From Rutpela maculata (Eukaryota; Arthropoda; Insecta; Coleoptera; Cerambycidae), in NCBI GenBank assembly GCA_936432065.2, contig OW386292.2, forward strand, positions 14,786,918 to 14,850,917: a stretch of DNA of 64,000 nucleotides. Direction: 5' to 3'. The notes below the pieces were generated by a model. That model saw only the letters and a list, made by a program, of their open reading frames with translations. It had not been told where the DNA came from and did no database searches. The position numbers and the translations under genes are program-made. Of the stretch, positions 12,241-22,640 are shown piece by piece; the stretch's first letter is position 1, and each line of letters begins with the position of its first letter.

Positions 12241-13799
12241 ACATTTTATACCAGATATTCTATTTGTTGAGGTGTTATTAGTAATAAGTCTATTTGAACA
12301 ATAAAAATTTTCAAAATTTTTTTGTCGATGTGAGGCCTCTAAATATCGTACAGGTTGAGTTTTATATATACAAAGGGTTTCGTCAATAACTGTACAATGT
12401 ACATATATTAATCTACTAGTAACAATACTGTGTTTTTTAAAAAATATAGGCTGGGAAAAATTATGTTTTTGGTTAAAGTAATCAAAATCGGCTCATATAA
12501 AAAATTAGTCTAGGGAATAAAATATTTCAGATTTTAGTCCTTTGACTCAAAAATGAGGTGTTTCAAAAAAATTTCGGAAAAGGAGTTCTAGAGCACTAGA
12601 AAATTACACTTAAAATTTATATTATAAATTTCATTCAGATGTTCTACGTACGTACTGTTTCCATGACCTGCCTTTTACATTTTATTTCCTTATACAATCG
12701 CGACAAATTGTGTCCATGTATATTTTATTGCTTAAGTGACTGTTATTTCAACGGGTGAATCAAACTTTTATTTTTCTAAGGTGTTTTGAACAAAAATTTC
12801 CACATTTTAGTTGCGAACAACTGAAAGAACCACATGACCACATATACTTAAATCGCGACTACTCTTGATCACCCTAGGCACTTGTATATTTTTAGATACT
12901 TTTATATTTGCTTTAAGAGCGGAATACTCAAAATATTTTTAAATGTTTGACATTATATTGTATAGATTTAAATTATTTATATTATATGTATACTCTTTTT
13001 TGAATAATTTTACAAGCATGAAAATTATACTGCCATACGATATCAAAAAAAAAAGAAATTATGTATTATGTTGTATGTTAAGTTTTTATTATGCAGCTTT
13101 GTGTTGATGATACGTTTCTGCTGTTTCTCTCTCTCTTGGAAATGTATCGGAATTACAGGCAACTATGTGACGTTCCCAGAACTGCCAATTATTTAATGTA
13201 ATTTTTATTAGGTATAGTACAACGGCTCCGGGAATGTTAGGTGATTAAATGGCTAACAGTTAATTCATTGCTTCATTGCTGGCATTTAGAACTTTATTTT
13301 ATATCTTGCAGCAGTCTGATATACAGCGTGTTTTCTATTTTTTGCCAGAATTTCAATCGGCCATATTTTTTCATTGGCTTCACCAAATCGAACCAAATTT
13401 AGTAGGCATGTTTCACTAATAGAGGTCTTCACAATTCAGTACCGCAAACGAAAAAAATATCAGGAACGGGCTTAATTCTTTTTCTTTTGTCATTTGCCTA
13501 AAAATATCACGCTGTATATGAATTTTTGCAATTTTCAATAACCAGTTTAAAAATACTCTAATAACGTATTTAAACCATGTAAATAGTTTATTTGGCACAC
13601 TTTTAATGCTTCGGGAATTAACAACTGAGTTTCATAAATCAATCAATTTCAAAAATATTTGGCTACAAAAACATTAGTAGTTACATAGGTGACTTTAATT
13701 TTGCGGTGAAAAATTGAATTTTACTCTCTGTTAGAATTTGACACAACGATATTATATCGTTTGCCAAAATAGTAAAAAGGTAAAAATGTCAACAAGGAT
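12241..13799. other. Unassigned stretch
   Basis: No gene and no long repeat is recognised. ATACAGCGTGTTTTCT at about 13321 is similar to the TACAGGGTG ends of nearby foldbacks but is unpaired. The 60-residue minus frame at 13416-13598 has no recognisable feature. Confidence 0.3.
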
Positions 13800-13880
13800 T
13801 AAAAAAATTAAATTTATTAGAACAAATACAAAAGAGTCTGTGTTTCGAACTCGCGATCCTTGGATTTCAGGTCAAAATTA
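13800..13880 (-). repeat. tRNA-like SINE remnant
   Basis: On the minus strand the segment reads ...CCAAGGATCGCGAGTTCGAA.... The GAGTTCGAA core is a B-box-like element, preceded by ATCCAAGG as in the SINE copies at 2.9 and 20.6 kb. This short, decayed copy abuts the foldback that starts at about 13876. Confidence 0.4.
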
Positions 13881-14345
13881 ACGGAATTTTTTGCGAATAT
13901 GGCGCTTTCTATGGCTCAGAGGACAATTGAGGTTATTATGAAAATGAAAGATAATGAAATTCCGCACAAAAATGATCTCTTTCATTTTTTATGTGCAACG
14001 AACGGTTTGGGCATTGTACGTAAAAAATGAATAAAATATTTTTCGTTCAAAATTTGATTATCTTTCATTTTCATAATAACCTTAGTTAATATAATGTATA
14101 CAAGAAAAGAAAAACAATAAAAATTACTGTATTGTACAATAAAAATTTGTATAATGTGCTTACACATTATACACAATTTTGAACGAAAAATATTTTATTA
14201 ATTTTTTACGTACAATGCCTAAACCGTTCGTTGTACATAAAAAATGGAAGAGATCATTTTTGTGCGGAATTTCATTATCTTTCATTTCATAATAACCTCA
14301 ATTGCCCTCCTAGACATAGAAAGCGCGATATTCGTAAAAAACAGT
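13876..14345. repeat. Foldback element, about 470 bp
   Basis: The left arm (TGGCGCTTTCTATG, GACAATTGAGGTTATTATGA, GTGCAACGAACGGTTTGGGC) is repeated inverted on the right (GCCTAAACCGTTCGTTGTAC, TCATAATAACCTCAATTG, ATAGAAAGCGCGATATTCG). The centre is near 14115. No open reading frame of interest is present. Confidence 0.8.
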
Positions 14346-14530
14346 TTTTTGTGAACTTTGACCTTGAATAATTTTTTATCCCGTAGTGATCTCGTTGTCG
14401 ACTTTTAATATTTTCTTTAAAACACCAAAATAAATCGATTTAAAAAAAATGAAGTATATATTTTGTTAGATCAGAAAAGTCTGATTTCATTAGATTATGT
14501 TTCTAGTTTTAATATTATATTGTTATGGTA

Positions 14531-16634
14531 TATACAGGGTGGCATAAAAGTATGGGAACAGCAGGATAACTTGAAAAATACGAATCTTAGAAAAAACTTT
14601 AAATACAAAAGTTGTAAGAACTTTCCCTGGCTATCTGACGGTGACCTTGTATTTGACCTTGACCATGATATTCAAGGTCATTTGAAGATTAGTTCAATTT
14701 TTTTAAATGGAACCCCTACTTCTAACCCCGGGAATGAAACGAGCGGAAAATTTTACGTTCGGATATGATCTTCGGCACTTACAAAATTGAATTTCAAGAG
14801 TAAAGATATCTTTTAGAGGTCAATTTTGTAAGTGCCGAAGGTCATATCCGAATGTAAAATTTTCCTTTTGTTTCATTTCCGGGGTTAAAAATAGGGGGTT
14901 TCATTTAAAAAAATCGACTTGACCTTGAAGGTCACGGCCAAGGTCAACTCCAAGTATAGCATTTTATGCTATTAAATAACTATAATTTTCTAGTTTCAAA
15001 AGATTTAATATATTTGTTATTCTGTTATATTCATAGTGATGCTATATATTTATATGTAAGTGAGTACGCTACATACACTTCCCCCCCTGCAAAAGAGAAA
15101 CCATCCTACCAAAGTATCAAAATTAAAAATGAGATTTAAAAAGAAAAGTCAGATTTGACTTATAAATGACAATAGTTAAATGAAACAATTAATCCATAAC
15201 AGTACTGGTTATATTCAATCTTAGGTAATTAATCCATTTAATAACACTATATATTTAATAATATTTTAATAATATTTTGGGAATTAACATCAAAGTTCAC
15301 AATCGAGCGTAAATAGCCTCAAGATTGAGCATCTTTTATTATTTAAAAATGTTAAAATAGCAAATAGTTAATAAATTGATACTTTGATAAGATGGTTTAA
15401 TAATGCAGGGAGTGATATAAATAGAGCACTCACCCACACATGCACAAGATTAATATAACTGCACAATCTCCGGGATACAACTTGAGGTTGTCTTGGAAAA
15501 TAATCCGGAACCTGTGAAAGTGATTCCATGTTGTGTCAGCTGCCAGTGGTGTGGATGATGTGGGGGGGCGTCCGGACATATTGGTAATTATATATAATTC
15601 CTTATACCATTAAATATAAATCCCACTTGTAAAGCTCTCAGGTTTCATATCTTCAAATTAATTTTCATTAGAAGATGTCCAAATATCAAATCACCAGACT
15701 TTTGTCAAATACTCTTCACAAATATTTCATAGTTTTTGTGATTTATTCATATTTTCTGCTTTGCAAGTAATAATTTCTTCTCCGCCCTGCTTCTTCCAGA
15801 CATTTAAGTGTCAATTTTGTTTTACAACAAAAAGTCAAAAGTTAAAATACTTCGGAATATTATCCGCTTTCTTCAACTAAATTTAATCTGGGAAAGGAGG
15901 ATGATGAATAATTGAACTGCTTAATATCCATATTCACCGGAGTTAGTTAAACAGACAAAAGATTGTTGTATGACTTTTCTGATCCAATAATACAATATCA
16001 AATAATATGTGCTTCAATCGACATTTGCTTACTTGATTTTCCGCCTCAACTTTTTCTTCTGCTTCTCACACCCGCATAACATCAGGAGGCATGCAAAACG
16101 TGTAGAGTCGGGACCACCAAAATATAGCATTTTAAGCTATTAAATAAATATAATTTTCTAGTTTCAAAAGATTTAATATTCAAATTCTGAATGTAATTTT
16201 TAATAATTTGTTATTCTGTTATATCCATAGTGATGATATATATTTATACGTAAGTGAGTACGCTACACCAAGGTCGCCGTCAGATAGCCAGGGAAATTTC
16301 CTACAACGTTTGTATTTAATTAAAGTTTTTTTCTAGAATTCGTATTTTTCAATTTATCCTGCTGTTCAGATGACCTTTAGAGGGCAATGTAAGTGCCGAA
16401 GGTCATATCAGAACGTAAAATTTTCCTCTCGTTTCATTTCCGGGGTTAAAAGTAGGAGGTTCCATTAAAAAAAACCGACTTGACCTTCAAATGCCTTTAG
16501 AGGTCGTGGTCAAGGTCAAATCCAATGTCACCGTCAGGGAAATTTCCTACAAATTTTGTATTTAAAGTTTTTTTCTAAGATTCGTATTTTTCAAGTTATC
16601 CTGCTATTCCCATACTTTTATGCTACCCTGTATA
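14531..16634. mobile_element. Foldback with TACAGGGTG ends, split by an LTR element
   Basis: The ends TATACAGGGTGGCATAAAAG (14531) and CTTTTATGCTACCCTGTATA (ending 16634) are inverted copies. The arms continue with TATGGGAACAGCAGGATAAC and its inverse GTTATCCTGCTATTCCCATA. Internally, GACCTTGA-rich segments pair across the centre. An LTR element (14955-16267) has been inserted into it, so the original element was about 0.8 kb. The open frame at 14463-14768 lies in the left arm and is not treated as a gene. Confidence 0.8.
14955..16267 (-). mobile_element. Small non-autonomous LTR element (TRIM-like), 5-bp TSD
   Basis: Two direct repeats, 14955-15073 (119 bp) and 16123-16267 (145 bp), both run TATAGCATTTT...GAGTACGCTACA. 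They are flanked by the identical 5-mer CCAAG (14950-14954 and 16268-16272), a target duplication. On the minus strand the LTR reads TGTAGC...GCTATA. A G-rich polypurine-like run (GCAGGGGGGG...) precedes one LTR, and TTTTGGTGGTCCCGACTC, a possible primer-binding site starting with TGG, follows the other. The interior of about 1 kb has no gag or pol frame, so it must be mobilised in trans. Confidence 0.8.
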
Positions 16635-16639
16635 AATAA

Positions 16640-17094
16640 ATGATAGGAAATAGGATTTCACAAAATTTCTACTCAATTACAAAACTAAAAAAAATCAGAA
16701 AACAATTTTGTAAATTTAAAAATAAAAAATACGTTTCGTATTTGCGAAGGGTATATATAATAATAAATTGACCAGTAAACTATAATGTTGTACGCATAAC
16801 ACTTATTGCATAAAAGAACTTTTTTTGGTTTTACCAATTATTTTGATGTCTTCAAACATATCGTATGTAGTCTACATTTACAATGATGACGAAAATCTAA
16901 TCAGAAAACATTAGCAGATTGTGACAAATATCCTTTATCCTGGGCTAATATCTTGAGCGACAAATCCAAGAAACATCCATTTTGTATTAAATTAAAAAAA
17001 AATTTCAATTTATGAGGCTTCTACAGGAAATTCAATTCAGACTGAAGAAGTTATATGTCATAGTATTCTAGCAATGATGAAGAAAAGTTCTTCC
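16640..17094. other. Unassigned stretch
   Basis: A/T-rich. TTTCTACTCAATTACAAAAC (about 16669) and TTTGCGAAGGGTATA (about 16742) are phrases shared with the SINE-like repeats at 3.1 and 21.0 kb, so this is probably decayed repeat. Confidence 0.3.
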
Positions 17095-17345
17095 TTTTAT
17101 CTATACAATCCTCTGTGGGTTTTAACTTGCACAACAATATTTCGCCACTCAGCTCTATTTTCCACTTTTCTTCCCCATCCTACTTGTACTCCTATCACTA
17201 TTATATCTTCCACATCATCTTTCCATATTGTTTTCGGCCTTCCTCTAATCCTTCCAACAACTGGTGTCTACCAATTTCTTCGCTCCTTGATCCTCACTCA
17301 TTCAGGCAAAATGACTTAGCCATCTCATTCTTTGAGCCGTATTGA
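17095..17345 (-). pseudogene. LINE reverse-transcriptase C-terminal remnant
   Basis: In shifting minus-strand frames the conserved end of a non-LTR retrotransposon polyprotein can be read: QRMRWLSHF, then a GRPKTIWKDDVED-like segment, then GWGRK..., and finally AEWRNIVVQVK. Stops and frame changes break it, so it is a dead fragment. The order of the blocks matches the C-terminal region of insect LINE ORF2 proteins. It is too short to name the clade. Confidence 0.65.
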
Positions 17346-17449
17346 GTCTCAGTTTGTGAGCTCTCAGTAAAGTTGTGTGGTTCATGTTTCATTTGAATTA
17401 TCCATCCATATTGATCTTATATGGCCCCAAAGATTTGATAGTTTTAAAG

Positions 17450-17535
17450 ATTATACCCTTTTTGGTTTTTTAAATATTTATTATAAATCGAAAATAAACG
17501 CATATTTCCCTATCACTCTGCAAAATTGTATCCTT
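17450..17535. repeat. Solo end related to the 1.95-4.84-kb TIR element
   Basis: The stretch TTTTTAAATATTTATTATAA, then AACGCATATTTCCCTATCAC and TCTGCAAAATT, closely matches the right end at 4772-4837. No second end is found nearby, so it is a solo or truncated copy. Confidence 0.55.
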
Positions 17536-18729
17536 AATACTATTCTTTCAAATATTTTTATTTCATCATTACCAATGCTTCAGTATCACGAGCTGCTATT
17601 TGCCTTATAATGCCGAGGTATATCTTTAATTTATTATATCTGTATAACCTTACTTTGCATGAACCCTCTGTGTGCGTAGAAGCTTTGGCTGCTTTTATGA
17701 TACGAAACATTATATTTGCACTGGAACCTAGTGAGTTCGCTACTTGCTTCAACATGTGATTACCTATGTTAAGGTCATGTTTTATACTTATTGTCAAGCT
17801 TATATACCACCTCTAAACGTAATTTTTGCTCGATTTGAACTATTTTTTTAAATGATTGATCTTCAATAACTCTATTTTGGTACCTAATTTTATCACGAAA
17901 TTTTAATCTCAAATCTATCTACGCCACTGGATTCAGGACCATTTTAAGTAGGTATTCCTACAAATCAAAGTTAATATGTGTTTGCCAGTGACTCCTTACA
18001 TTGAGAGTTTCAGATATTCGTGCCAGTTTTTTCGTAATGAATTCATTATTAGTCATTTAATAGCTGAAATTACAATGATCTGTAAAGTTCCACATAGGGT
18101 GTTTTCTGATTAGAGTACATTTTTTTATCGAATTAATGTATTTAGAAGTCAAAAAGAGCAAATTGGAAAGGTATTTAACTGGAAAACGCCCTGCCCTATC
18201 TTTAGGTAATCTCATTTTATATAATTTTGTAAGATATAGGACAATAATAATTATTTTTTTATATTTAGGTTAATTTTTCCTACCTTAGACTTGTATTTTT
18301 TACTCCTACAATATTTACAACACATTTGTTCTTAAGTGTACCCACAGTGGCCGGTTTTTACGAAATTTCCCCTCTTTTGTTGTGTTTGTCTAAAATGCTA
18401 TTTAATTGTGTTTCGTCATCAGGGGAAATTTCGTCGAAATGGGCGCGGTTTTGTCTCATCCTTTTACAATATTTAAGATTATATAAATTAATGTAAAAAT
18501 TTTGTATGTTATATGTACTTAAAATATTTAGAATAAGTTGGAATAAATTAATTATAAATTGTTTTATAAATAAAGATATTAATTAAAATAATTGGTGTTT
18601 TAATCCAAAGAAATTTATAGGTCAGGCTCTAGATATGTATATTTTTACAAACTACTAAAACAAGTTTTTTTTGGTAATGTGAATATCAACAAAAAATAAC
18701 AGTAGTGAGTCATTATGGCTATCAGTACT
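17536..18729. other. Unassigned stretch with two small hairpins
   Basis: A short palindromic unit lies at 18097-18195 (GGTGTTTTCTGATTAG... paired with ...GGAAAACGCCC). A second lies at 18358-18442, where CGAAATTTCCCCTC pairs with GGGGAAATTTCG. The minus frame at 17558-17797 has no recognisable domain. No gene is called. Confidence 0.35.
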
Positions 18730-19483
18730 GTTGGATTGATTATTTTCGGCGAAAACATTCCACTGGAAACTTTATTGTTGATTCTTATGACCTCCTGATT
18801 ACGAAAAAATATTTGCACCCAAAACTTCCTAGTGCGTCAAAAGTTAAACCGTGTGTATAGTCGCGGGCTAGGCATGGAGAGAAAAATTACAACATCGCAC
18901 GTGCCAGCTGGTTGCAATGAAATAACAGAGCTGGAATGCTCCACCAACGGACGAATTTACGGCTGCCGGTGTTGTCAAATCTCTCGCGCTACGTGAATGT
19001 ACATGCCTAATGGGAAATTACACGCACGGTATGCACTTTTTGACGTGCTTTCACGAATTTTCTACTTACCTGCTTAATATAGTAATCGAATGAGAATTTT
19101 AAAAATACTGGCTTATTTGAAATAAAATTCTTAAATAACATAGACCTGTCTGATATATGTATAACTCATCCTCCACCCAAAAATGGCCGAAAAAATCAAA
19201 TTTAAATGTCTTTTCGATAAATGGGGGTAATTTCACCAAAGCTGGCAAAACTAAAACTGATCTATGTATCAAATTCCGGGTTGCGTATTTGTAAAATGTA
19301 CCTTCTCACAACTCTGACCACGCCCACAGTCGTGCTAAAGTAAATTATACGCGGCCACAACGCCGTCGGGTAATCTATACCCGACCGCAACACTAAATAA
19401 TATTTTTTACTTGTTACAGTGTTGTTAACTTTTTATCTAGATACATACCTCTATCATTGTGTGAGTTTTGATAAATCACAATA

Positions 19484-19700
19484 ATGGACGACATCAAAAA
19501 GAAATTATTAACAATCTGTGGCAATCAATGTGAATTTTCGGATGAAATATTTGTTAGTGACAAAGATTTTAGGCTGTTAGTATGAACGAAATACCTATAA
19601 TCTTGAACGATTTGAAAGTGACTATAATGCATTTTGCGATCATTGGATTGTCGGCTTTTCTAACCTCACAGAAACAGAAATATTAAGTACACAATCATGC
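19484..19700 (+). pseudogene. Short ORF fragment MDDIKKKLL..., plus copy
   Basis: From the ATG at 19484 the frame reads MDDIKKKLLTICGNQCEF, continues to DKDFRLLV and then meets a stop. In a shifted frame coding-like text resumes (NLERFESDYNAFCDHW, then NLTETEIL). An inverted copy of the same sequence lies at 20150-20385. I recognise no family. The peptide starts with an ATG in both copies, which suggests captured or element-encoded coding sequence, now broken. Confidence 0.4.
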
Positions 19701-19824
19701 AGAACAGATTTCGAAAATCGAGATTAAATTTATGTTTAAAGCTCCTATTGGTTAATTAAAAATATACTCGCATACACAGTTTTGAATGAAACGTAAGTAC
19801 CCGAGTGTCTATTGACTACGTGTA

Positions 19825-20095
19825 ACTCGATTCACGATATCAGTTGTGCATTATGCTTTGTTTGATTATGTACTTAATATTTCATCAATGAAGATACGTA
19901 GAAAATATAAATCTGCTTAATACGAAGTTTTTATTTTAATTAAAATGTAACATAAATTTAATCTCGATTCTCGATATCAGTTCTGCGTGATGCTTTGTTT
20001 GATTGTGTACTTATTTCATTAATGAAGATACGTAGAAAATATAAATCTGCTTAAGACGACGAAGTTTTTACTTTAATTAAAATGTAACATAAATT
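19825..20095. repeat. Tandem duplication, two units of about 130 bp
   Basis: CTCGATTCACGATATCAGTT... (19826-19956) is followed by CTCGATTCTCGATATCAGTT... (19963-20093). Both units include ATGCTTTGTTTGATT, ATGAAGATACGTAGAAAATA and GTAACATAAATTTAA. Small indels separate the units. Confidence 0.85.
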
Positions 20096-20149
20096 TAACA
20101 CATAACATAAAATTTAACATTTTACGGTACAGCATTTTCGTCAGATTAG

Positions 20150-20385
20150 GCCAAGTTTTCCCAACTATCCACTGTGTTTTTGTGAGGTTAGGAAAGCCGG
20201 CAATCCAATGATCGCAAAATGCACTAGTCACTTTCAAATCGTTCAAGATTATATTTCGTTAGTACTAACACCCAAAAATCTCTGTCATTAACAAAGATTT
20301 CATCTGAAAATTCGCATTGATTGTCACAGATTGCTAATAATTTCTTTTTGATGTCATCCATTATTGTGATTTATCAAATCTCGCT
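20150..20385 (-). pseudogene. Short ORF fragment MDDIKKKLL..., inverted copy
   Basis: On the minus strand, from an ATG near 20361, the frame reads MDDIKKKLLAICDNQCEF, then EIFVNDRDF, then LTKYNLERFESD before a stop. It differs from the plus copy at 19484 by conservative changes (T/A, G/D, S/N, K/R). Differences that keep the frame for about 30 codons hint at past selection before duplication, though this is only visual. Confidence 0.4.
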
Positions 20386-20430
20386 CACTAATAGAACTAG
20401 TTGAAAAGTTAACAACACTGCAACAAGTAT

Positions 20431-20960
20431 AAAACAAGCTAAAAACGTACTCTTCGCCGGTTTACTAAACTTTTTATATAATTGTTACACATTCTATAGG
20501 ATACTCTTCGCAGTTTTTTGTAAATAATCTTAGTTTTAGACATTTTTAATTGTATAGTACGAACTTAGTTGGTGAAAGTGTAAAATAAAGTAAAAATTAA
20601 AAAAAAACTATATCATACCCCATGTGGGTTTCGAACCTGGGACCCTTGGATTCCGAGTCAAAAACGTAAGAACTACCTAACACGTAAAAAAATGTAACAA
20701 ATGTAAATTTTTACAAAAACAAGAATCAAAAAAAAAATTCTCAAATTTAAATCATTAATAACATTTTTATTTACTGATCGATTTTGTTAAAAAACAATAG
20801 GGTTCTTCCCCTAGCTAACATTAACTTACGTTCCAAATTTCAATACAATCGTACTTTTCTTTTTTAAGTTATCGTGCTTACAAGAAACGTGACGGACGGA
20901 CAGACGGACATTTTGAAAGTTGTTCAGAATTCGTTCACTAACACAATGATATGAAATTGC
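20431..20960 (-). repeat. tRNA-like SINE family, copy B
   Basis: This repeats the 2803-3425 block, including ACGTACTCTTCGCC, GGGTTTCGAACCTGGGACCC (B-box complement at 20625-20645), CTTGGATTCCGAGTC and the GACGGACGGACAGACGG tail. Copy B lies head to head with copy C across a short palindrome at about 20968-21003 built from GCGAAGAGTATAATAA and its inverse. Confidence 0.55.
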
Positions 20961-20999
20961 GTAGTTGCGAAGAGTATAATAATCTTATTATACTCTTCG

Positions 21000-21665
21000 C
21001 AAAAACGAAGTATATTGTATTTGATCGGCACATTTCTAAAATCGTAAATATCGCTCGTAGAGAAAAAAATTTCATATCATTGTCTTAGTGAATGAATTCT
21101 GGACAACTTTCAAAATGTTCGTCTGTCTGTCCGTCCGTCCGCCCGCCACGTTTCTTGTAAGCACGATAACTTAAGAAAGAAAAGTCCGATTGTATTGAAA
21201 TTTGGAAAGTATGGTAGCATTAGGCAGAGAAAAAGAACTCTATTGTTTTTGAAGAAAATCGATCAGTAAATAAAAAAGTTATTAATTATTTAATTAAAAA
21301 ATATATATATTCTCTTAATTTTTGTCGCTTGTACGTAAATAGAAATCTTGCGAAATGTTATCTCCATAATATATATTTTTTTGTTTATGCATTTTACTAA
21401 TATATATTTCATAAAAATATATCCGAGTTGAAATATCAATTTTCATAGCAATATGTGATGGTGCAGTGGCCAAGTTTTGCCTTGCAATTCAAAGATCGTG
21501 TGTTCGAATCCCACACAGGTTGGATTTTTTTTTTCATTTTTTTTTTCATATAATTTTTTTCACAACAAAGATGGTATCACGATGATATCAATGTTGGATG
21601 TCCAAAAACTAACATTATTTACAAGAAAACTGCGAAGAGTATCCTATAGAATGTGTAACAATTAT
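21000..21665 (+). repeat. tRNA-like SINE family, copy C (inverted)
   Basis: Its ends are the inverse of copy B (CTGTCCGTCCGTCC at 21123, CTGCGAAGAGTATCCTATAG at 21631). Its middle has a plus-strand tRNA-like segment, ATGGTGCAGTGGCCAAG (A-box-like, 21458) and TGTGTTCGAATCCCACACAG (B-box-like, 21499-21518). There is no proper acceptor stem or full cloverleaf, so it is not a tRNA gene. Confidence 0.5.
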
Positions 21666-22640
21666 ATAAAAAGCTCAGTAAATTGCGTTCGGGTATAAAT
21701 TATACGACGGCGTTGTGGCCGCGTATAATTTACTTTAACACGGTTGTGGGCGTGGTCAAAGATGGCGAACGAAATATTTTTTTTAATTCTTCATCTTCTT
21801 CATATTAAGGAGGCATTGCGCATCACTTTTTTTCGATTGTAGGTTCTTTTAGGTACTTTAGGGCAATCAAGTTCATTTTTCTTTTATTTTCAAAAAAGTG
21901 CATTTTTTTTACAATTTTCAAAAAATGCATTGTCTTTGACCCTCCTTTTTTTCACCCAATTTTCATCGAAATAAAATAAAATATACCACAGAAAGTTTCG
22001 TATAACTTTAAAAATTCAATACAAAGTTAATGATTTTGAAAAGTTTTTTCATGCTATGTATATTTCATTTTGTTTCATATTCAATGAAAATTGGGTGAAA
22101 AAAAGGAGGGGCAAAGAAAATGCATTTTTGAAAATTGTAAAAACACACTTTTTTAGAAAATAAAAAAAAAGAACTTTATCCCCATAAAGTACCTAAAAGA
22201 ACCTACATTCGAAAAAAAAGTGAGGCACAATGCCTTGATACTTGACGAGGAATTAAAAAAATATTTCGTCCGCCATCTTTGACCGTTTTATTTGAGTTCC
22301 AGCGTCCGGATTTGGTGCATTATTTCTGACCATAGATGTTTTATTTTTGCCAACTTTGGTGAAATTACTCCTTATCAAAAAGATATTTAATTTCGATTTT
22401 TTCGGTCATTTTTGGTGTTCTCTATTTTTTTACAAGATGGCGGACAGGTCTACATTTTTAAAGAATTTTATTTCAAATAAGCCAGTATTTTTAAAATTCC
22501 CATTCGATACAACTTTTCACGCACCAGGAATTTTTGGGCGCAAATATTTTTTCGTAATCAGGAGGTCATAATACATAAGAATCAATAGTAAAATTTCCAG
22601 TGGAATGTTGTCGCCGAAAAAAATTGAAGTAAATCAATTC

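Larger units (their letters stand above)
18730..22640. mobile_element. Nested foldback complex, 3.9 kb
   Basis: The outer arms pair: TTCGGCGAAAACATTCCACT (18745) with GGAATGTTGTCGCCGAA (22602), GACCTCCTGATTACGAAAAA (18789) with its inverse at 22547-22567, and the TTTCACCAAAGCTGGCAAAA region (19235) with its inverse at 22350. Inside is a second inverted pair, 19310-19400 (GTAAATTATACGCGGCCACA) with 21700-21765. Further in lie an ORF-bearing inverted pair (19484-19700 and 20150-20385), a tandem repeat and two head-to-head SINE copies. Another palindrome, 21790-21960 against 22090-22270, occupies the right part. This is several generations of insertion into one foldback. Confidence 0.75.

Noticed and set aside
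14463..14768. 101-codon plus frame
   Set aside because: It runs through the left arm of a foldback element and begins outside it; no protein motif is recognised.
21458..21520. Possible tRNA gene (A- and B-box-like sequences)
   Set aside because: There is no pairing acceptor stem or proper anticodon arm, and it lies inside a repeated SINE-like block.
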